The notes under the pieces: generated by a model
Database searches by the model: none
What the model saw: only the letters and a program-made list of their open reading frames with translations
Told to the model about the DNA's origin: nothing
Program-made: the position numbers and the translations under genes
Part shown: positions 6,091 to 8,834 of the stretch, one piece after another
Position numbering within the stretch: the first letter of the stretch is position 1
Layout of the letters: each line of letters opens with the position of its first letter
From: Nitrospinaceae bacterium
Lineage (GTDB): Bacteria; Nitrospinota; Nitrospinia; Nitrospinales; VA-1
Length of the DNA stretch: 8,834 nucleotides
Direction of reading: 5' to 3'
NCBI GenBank assembly: GCA_012961055.1
Contig: DUAA01000006.1
Location: 1-8,834 of the forward strand

Positions 6091-6342
6091 ATGGCTCTTA
6101 ATCTTGAACCTGTTTATCAGGATATTTTTACCAAGTTTAAAACGCGCAAAAAATTTGTGATTAGTTCAGTAGAAAAAAATATTTTAACCTTGGAACAGGA
6201 TGAGGAAATCTGCGGACAAAAAGAACCCAAAGTTTTCGAATTCAAAAGCCCAAAGGAGTTTGAGGAGTTTGTACGGCTGGAAAACCAGACCGAGAGTGAT
6301 ATTGTAAAGCAACTGGAAGGCAATAAAATGCCATATCGTTAG
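6091..6342 (+). CDS. Small hypothetical protein (83 aa)
   Basis: I do not recognise this family. The start at 6091 is chosen over an upstream in-frame TTG (6016) because AGGAGA (6079-6084) stands 6 bases before it, one of the best ribosome sites in the window. A good promoter lies 50-75 bases upstream. The protein begins MALNLEPVYQDIFTKFKTRK, is rich in Lys and Glu, and has no signal peptide or membrane segment. It has a single Cys (C41), so it is not a metal-cluster protein. Its middle, FVISSVEKNILTLEQDEE, looks like beta strands, and FKSPKEFEEFVRLENQTESD looks like an amphipathic helix: a small alpha/beta cytoplasmic protein. It stands alone on its strand, divergent from the 516-aa gene and convergent with the mnmG run. 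Confidence 0.75.
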   Translation: MALNLEPVYQDIFTKFKTRKKFVISSVEKNILTLEQDEEICGQKEPKVFEFKSPKEFEEFVRLENQTESDIVKQLEGNKMPYR

Positions 6343-6376
6343 CTAACACTGCAGCTCGCTTCAATGAAACCCCATT

Positions 6377-6399
6377 TTAAAAGTGCCCGTGCTGGGCAC
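6377..6399 (-). terminator. Intrinsic terminator of the mnmG run
   Basis: On the minus strand GTGCCC-AGCAC-GGGCAC (6399-6383) is a perfect 6-bp GC-rich stem with a 5-base loop, followed at once by TTTT (6382-6379) and AAAA. It lies about 50 bases past the stop of the DUF4911-like gene. There is no T-run on the plus side, so it would serve the minus-strand transcript. The T-run is short, so termination may be partial. Confidence 0.6.
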
Positions 6400-6450
6400 A
6401 GTGAGAAACCACCAACTGTCTTTATTTCGCAGGTAAACGTTCTCTTGGCC

Positions 6451-6699
6451 TTAGGAGTTAGCGCTAATTGTTCTCTTCGCCAGCAGACGGAAGGGAATTT
6501 CTTTTGCAAGAGCTTCGGTGAGCTTATGGGCATCTTCTAAATAGTCGGGGGAAATCATTAGTTCAATGATTCCAAGGGAAGGATCCAACGTTCGCACCAC
6601 CGCCAAATTGTCGTAGGCTTCAAAAATACTAACGATGTACGCGATATCTTTTTTATCTACCTCAATCTGCCATTGAACTGAATCAGTATGCACTTTCAT
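6451..6699 (-). CDS. DUF4911-like small protein downstream of mnmG
   Basis: An 82-residue protein starting MKVHTDSVQWQIEVDKKDIA. Its body, FEAYDNLAVVRTLDPSLGII then ELMISPDYLEDAHKLTEALA, resembles what I recall of DUF4911: a beta strand, a helix with an FEAY core, 'VRT-DP--GIIEL-ISP' and a closing helix. The function of that family is not known to me. The start is ATG 6699 or GTG 6702; a TAG lies immediately upstream in frame, so nothing longer is possible. The only Shine-Dalgarno candidate is an AGG two bases before the ATG. It begins about 20 bases after the mnmG stop on the same strand and is followed by a terminator, so it is very probably co-transcribed and possibly translationally coupled with mnmG. 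A link to tRNA modification is only guilt by association. Confidence 0.8.
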   Translation of the reverse strand: MKVHTDSVQWQIEVDKKDIAYIVSIFEAYDNLAVVRTLDPSLGIIELMISPDYLEDAHKLTEALAKEIPFRLLAKRTISANS

Positions 6700-6719
6700 C
6701 ACCTATTTTAAGTAGAAGA

Positions 6720-8588
6720 TTATATTCGCACCTGAGATTCTGATTTCTCTATGAGAAGCATAATGAGACTTATCGCTGAGGGGGTAATGCCAGAAATACG
6801 GGAAGCCTGCCCCAATGTGAGCGGGCGAATCGCTTCCAACTTTTGTATGACTTCGTGCGAAAGACCTGAAACACCTTTATATTGAAAACTTTCTGGAATC
6901 CGATAATGCTCCAGCTTCTTCTGTTTTTTCACTAACTGGTTCTGGCGATTAATAAATCCTTCATACTTCACTCGAATTTCCACCTGCTCGCCAACTAAGG
7001 GTGGAATCTCGCCGCCATCGAAAGCTCTAAGCAAACTATCATGCGACACTTCCGGACGGCGCAACAGACCACCTAGAGTCGTGGGGTTTCTCAATTCCTG
7101 AATACCCAATGTGAACAACCGAGAAAGTGTTTCTGGGTTAGGTACCACTGCCGTCTTTTCTAACCTCTTTATCTCTCTATCTACCGCACGATATTTTTCC
7201 ATGCACTTTTCAAGCAAAGTTTTATCCACCAGACCCAGCCCATGGCCCTTTTTCATTAGGCGCTCATCAGCATTATCCTGTCTTAAAATTAACCGGTATT
7301 CAGCACGTGAAGTAAACATGCGGTAAGGTTCCAGCGTTCCCTTGGTCACCAGATCATCAATGAGTACACCGATATAACTGTCCATGCGGGTGAGCAGAAA
7401 TGGTTTTCGTTCTTGCGCCTTGAGGGCGGCATTAATGCCTGCCATGAGCCCCTGACCCGCGGCTTCCTCATAACCGGAGGTGCCGTTGATCTGACCTGCG
7501 TGGAACAAACCACTTACCCGCTTGGTCTCCAAAGCTGGAGTAAGTTGTGTAGGTGGAACAAAATCATATTCCACCGCGTAACCAGGCAAGACAATCTCAG
7601 CCTGCTCCAAACCGGGAATCGTGCGCACTAACTGCAACTGCACTTCTTCGGCAAGGCTGGTGGAAATGCCGTTTGGATAAATCCAGTCTGTATCCAAACC
7701 TTCCGGTTCCAGAAAAATATTATGCGAATTCTTATCCGGGAACTTCACCACCTTATCTTCTATAGAAGGACAATAACGTGGTCCCACTCCATCAATCATG
7801 CCGCTGTATAACGGCGACAAATGCAAGTTGTCACGGATGACCCTAGCAGTTTGCTCATTGGTCGCTGTGAGGTAGCAGGGTATTTGCTCACGTTCAATAC
7901 TTGAGTTAGAAAACGAAAAGGGGCGCGGCACTTCATCTCCCGGTTGGATGGTACATCGGCTAAAATCAATGCTACCTCGCTTCAATCGGGGTGGGGTGCC
8001 TGTTTTCAAACGGCCTAACTCAAATCCCGCAGATAGAAATGATTGCGATAATTTAGTGGATGATTTTTCTCCCACCCGTCCGGCAGGCCTACTGTTCAAA
8101 CCCAAATGTATAAGGCCATTTAAAAAGGTCCCCGTTGTAATGACTACAGAAGAGGCTTTAATTTCATTTCCCTGTGCCGTTCGTACTCCTTTAATTATTG
8201 AGTTTTCAATAATCAGTTCATCGACTTCTTCAAGTACTAGTTCGAGGTTAGCAGTGCTTTCTACAACCTGACGCATGGTATTTTTGTATTGGGTTTTGTC
8301 AGCCTGAGCACGATAACCATGCACCGCCGGTCCTTTGGACATATTCAAAACCCTGAACTGAATTCCGGTCCTGTCAATAATTTTAGCCATCTCACCACCG
8401 AGGGCATCGATCTCGCGCACAATATGGCCTTTGCCCACTCCGCCAATGGCTGGATTGCACGGCATCAGCGCAATTTTCTCTGCATCCAAAGTGATCATCA
8501 CCGTGGAACACCCCATACGCGCTGAGGCCAAGGCTGCTTCGCAACCCGCATGCCCTCCTCCTATAACTATTACGTCAACCTGCTTCAT
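6720..8588 (-). CDS. mnmG: tRNA uridine-5-carboxymethylaminomethyl(34) synthesis enzyme, FAD-dependent subunit
   Basis: MnmG (GidA), the FAD-binding partner of the GTPase MnmE, installs the cmnm5 or nm5 group on U34 of tRNAs that read split-box codons. The 622 residues are full length. The N-terminal FAD site is [19 protein letters not shown] (8-26). [19 protein letters not shown] (43-61) includes Cys44, and [18 protein letters not shown] (269-286) includes Cys273; these correspond to the two functionally important cysteines of the E. coli enzyme. [17 protein letters not shown] (364-380) and [20 protein letters not shown] (411-430) are both hallmark blocks, followed by a helical MnmE-binding C-terminus. 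ATG 8588 is the standard start; the Shine-Dalgarno sequence is weak. A membrane-protein frame ends 24 bases upstream and the DUF4911-like gene follows. mnmE and rsmG, frequent neighbours elsewhere, are not in this window. Confidence 0.98.
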   Translation of the reverse strand: MKQVDVIVIGGGHAGCEAALASARMGCSTVMITLDAEKIALMPCNPAIGGVGKGHIVREIDALGGEMAKIIDRTGIQFRVLNMSKGPAVHGYRAQADKTQYKNTMRQVVESTANLELVLEEVDELIIENSIIKGVRTAQGNEIKASSVVITTGTFLNGLIHLGLNSRPAGRVGEKSSTKLSQSFLSAGFELGRLKTGTPPRLKRGSIDFSRCTIQPGDEVPRPFSFSNSSIEREQIPCYLTATNEQTARVIRDNLHLSPLYSGMIDGVGPRYCPSIEDKVVKFPDKNSHNIFLEPEGLDTDWIYPNGISTSLAEEVQLQLVRTIPGLEQAEIVLPGYAVEYDFVPPTQLTPALETKRVSGLFHAGQINGTSGYEEAAGQGLMAGINAALKAQERKPFLLTRMDSYIGVLIDDLVTKGTLEPYRMFTSRAEYRLILRQDNADERLMKKGHGLGLVDKTLLEKCMEKYRAVDREIKRLEKTAVVPNPETLSRLFTLGIQELRNPTTLGGLLRRPEVSHDSLLRAFDGGEIPPLVGEQVEIRVKYEGFINRQNQLVKKQKKLEHYRIPESFQYKGVSGLSHEVIQKLEAIRPLTLGQASRISGITPSAISLIMLLIEKSESQVRI

Positions 8589-8611
8589 TAAACTTGACCC
8601 GACTGATGAAT

Positions 8612-8617
8612 ATTATA
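8612..8617 (-). promoter_or_regulatory. Possible -10 box of mnmG
   Basis: A perfect TATAAT (8617-8612, minus strand) lies 23 bases before the mnmG ATG and overlaps the TAA stop of the upstream reading frame. No good -35 is present at 16-18 bases (TTTCTC at 17). It may be a real promoter driving mnmG apart from the upstream gene, or an accident of the AT-rich stop region. Confidence 0.35.
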
Positions 8618-8834
8618 TGAGTCTACCATTTACCGAGAAACTTGTTGCAATTAAGACCAAATAAACTAGCACGTCAATGCTTACGAGCAATAGCATATAA
8701 ATTGAACCCATAGCCTGCCATGTCAAATACGGGGCCCATATAGCAGGGGATTCAGAATGTTTTATATCTCTATTCGTGGCTTTCAGAAACCTTCCAATAG
8801 GATTGATTGTTTTTTCTAAATTATCGTAGGATTT
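8613..8834 (-). CDS. C-terminal part of a putative membrane protein (N-terminus outside window)
   Basis: The minus strand is open from the right edge to a TAA at 8615-8613, giving 73 residues. The soluble part includes LEKTINPIGRFLKATNRDIK and SPAIWAPYLTWQ. It is followed by one strong hydrophobic segment of about 23 residues (42-64, MGSIYMLLLVSIDVLVYLVL then IAT) and a short tail SFSVNGRLI. This fits a C-terminal transmembrane helix with a short tail. I do not recognise the family. It lies 24 bases upstream of mnmG on the same strand, so it may be the first visible gene of the mnmG transcript. The open frame, composition and spacing support a real gene, though only this fragment is visible. 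Confidence 0.6.
   Translation of the reverse strand, partial: KSYDNLEKTINPIGRFLKATNRDIKHSESPAIWAPYLTWQAMGSIYMLLLVSIDVLVYLVLIATSFSVNGRLI

Noticed and set aside
6458..6467. Palindrome TTAGCGCTAA at the end of the DUF4911-like gene
   Set aside because: It lies within the last codons and is explained by coding sequence; no partner site nearby.
7111..8664. Several plus-strand ORFs of 70-107 codons opposite mnmG
   Set aside because: All are antisense shadows of mnmG, with no ribosome sites or recognisable domains.
1..8834. Defence, phage, integron, transposon or secondary-metabolite system
   Set aside because: No transposase, integrase, terminal repeats, toxin-antitoxin pair, nuclease/helicase module or CRISPR repeat was found. 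The HTH protein has no adjacent toxin partner.

Overview
The window is an AT-rich (about 40% GC by eye), densely coded bacterial chromosome segment made mostly of housekeeping genes. Recognisable are a YycJ/WalJ-type metallo-beta-lactamase-fold hydrolase (cut by the left edge), AroB, a small XRE-type repressor, MiaB, MnmG and a short DUF4911-like protein. Protein flavour (a one-domain HTH protein of the 'RKIREAKMMSKAELARKA' type and the DUF4911-like partner of mnmG) suggests a Gram-negative lineage near the former Deltaproteobacteria or Nitrospinota. This is inference from remembered family resemblance, not a phylogenetic result. No rRNA, tRNA, CRISPR array, insertion sequence or phage gene was seen.

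Layout: positions 1-530 hold the MBL-fold gene (minus strand). Positions 531-1112 look empty in simple ORF terms. Read on the minus strand, however, about 766-1046 is a decayed aldehyde dehydrogenase fragment with in-frame stops and frameshifts, and 559-741 is a second protein-like open frame of unknown origin. aroB (1113-2183, minus) follows, then a roughly 320-base AT-rich spacer, then the HTH gene (2502-2744, minus, GTG start). A divergent spacer holds a consensus-like promoter for the HTH gene and a 20-bp tandem repeat that could be its operator. miaB (2990-4324, plus) then converges on a 516-residue protein of unknown function (4321-5871, minus), the two stop codons interlocking in a TTAA. 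A second divergent spacer (5872-6090) has operator-like palindromes and a good promoter for an 83-residue unknown protein (6091-6342, plus). The right end is a minus-strand run: the C-terminus of a membrane protein (8613-8834), mnmG (6720-8588) and the DUF4911-like gene (6451-6699), followed by a hairpin terminator.

Together the known genes cover chorismate biosynthesis (AroB) and anticodon-loop tRNA modification (MiaB at A37, MnmG at U34). I see no multi-gene defence or mobile system. The parts worth a second look are the unrecognised 516-aa protein with its conflicting start signals, the two operator-like intergenic regions, and the aldehyde dehydrogenase remnant.
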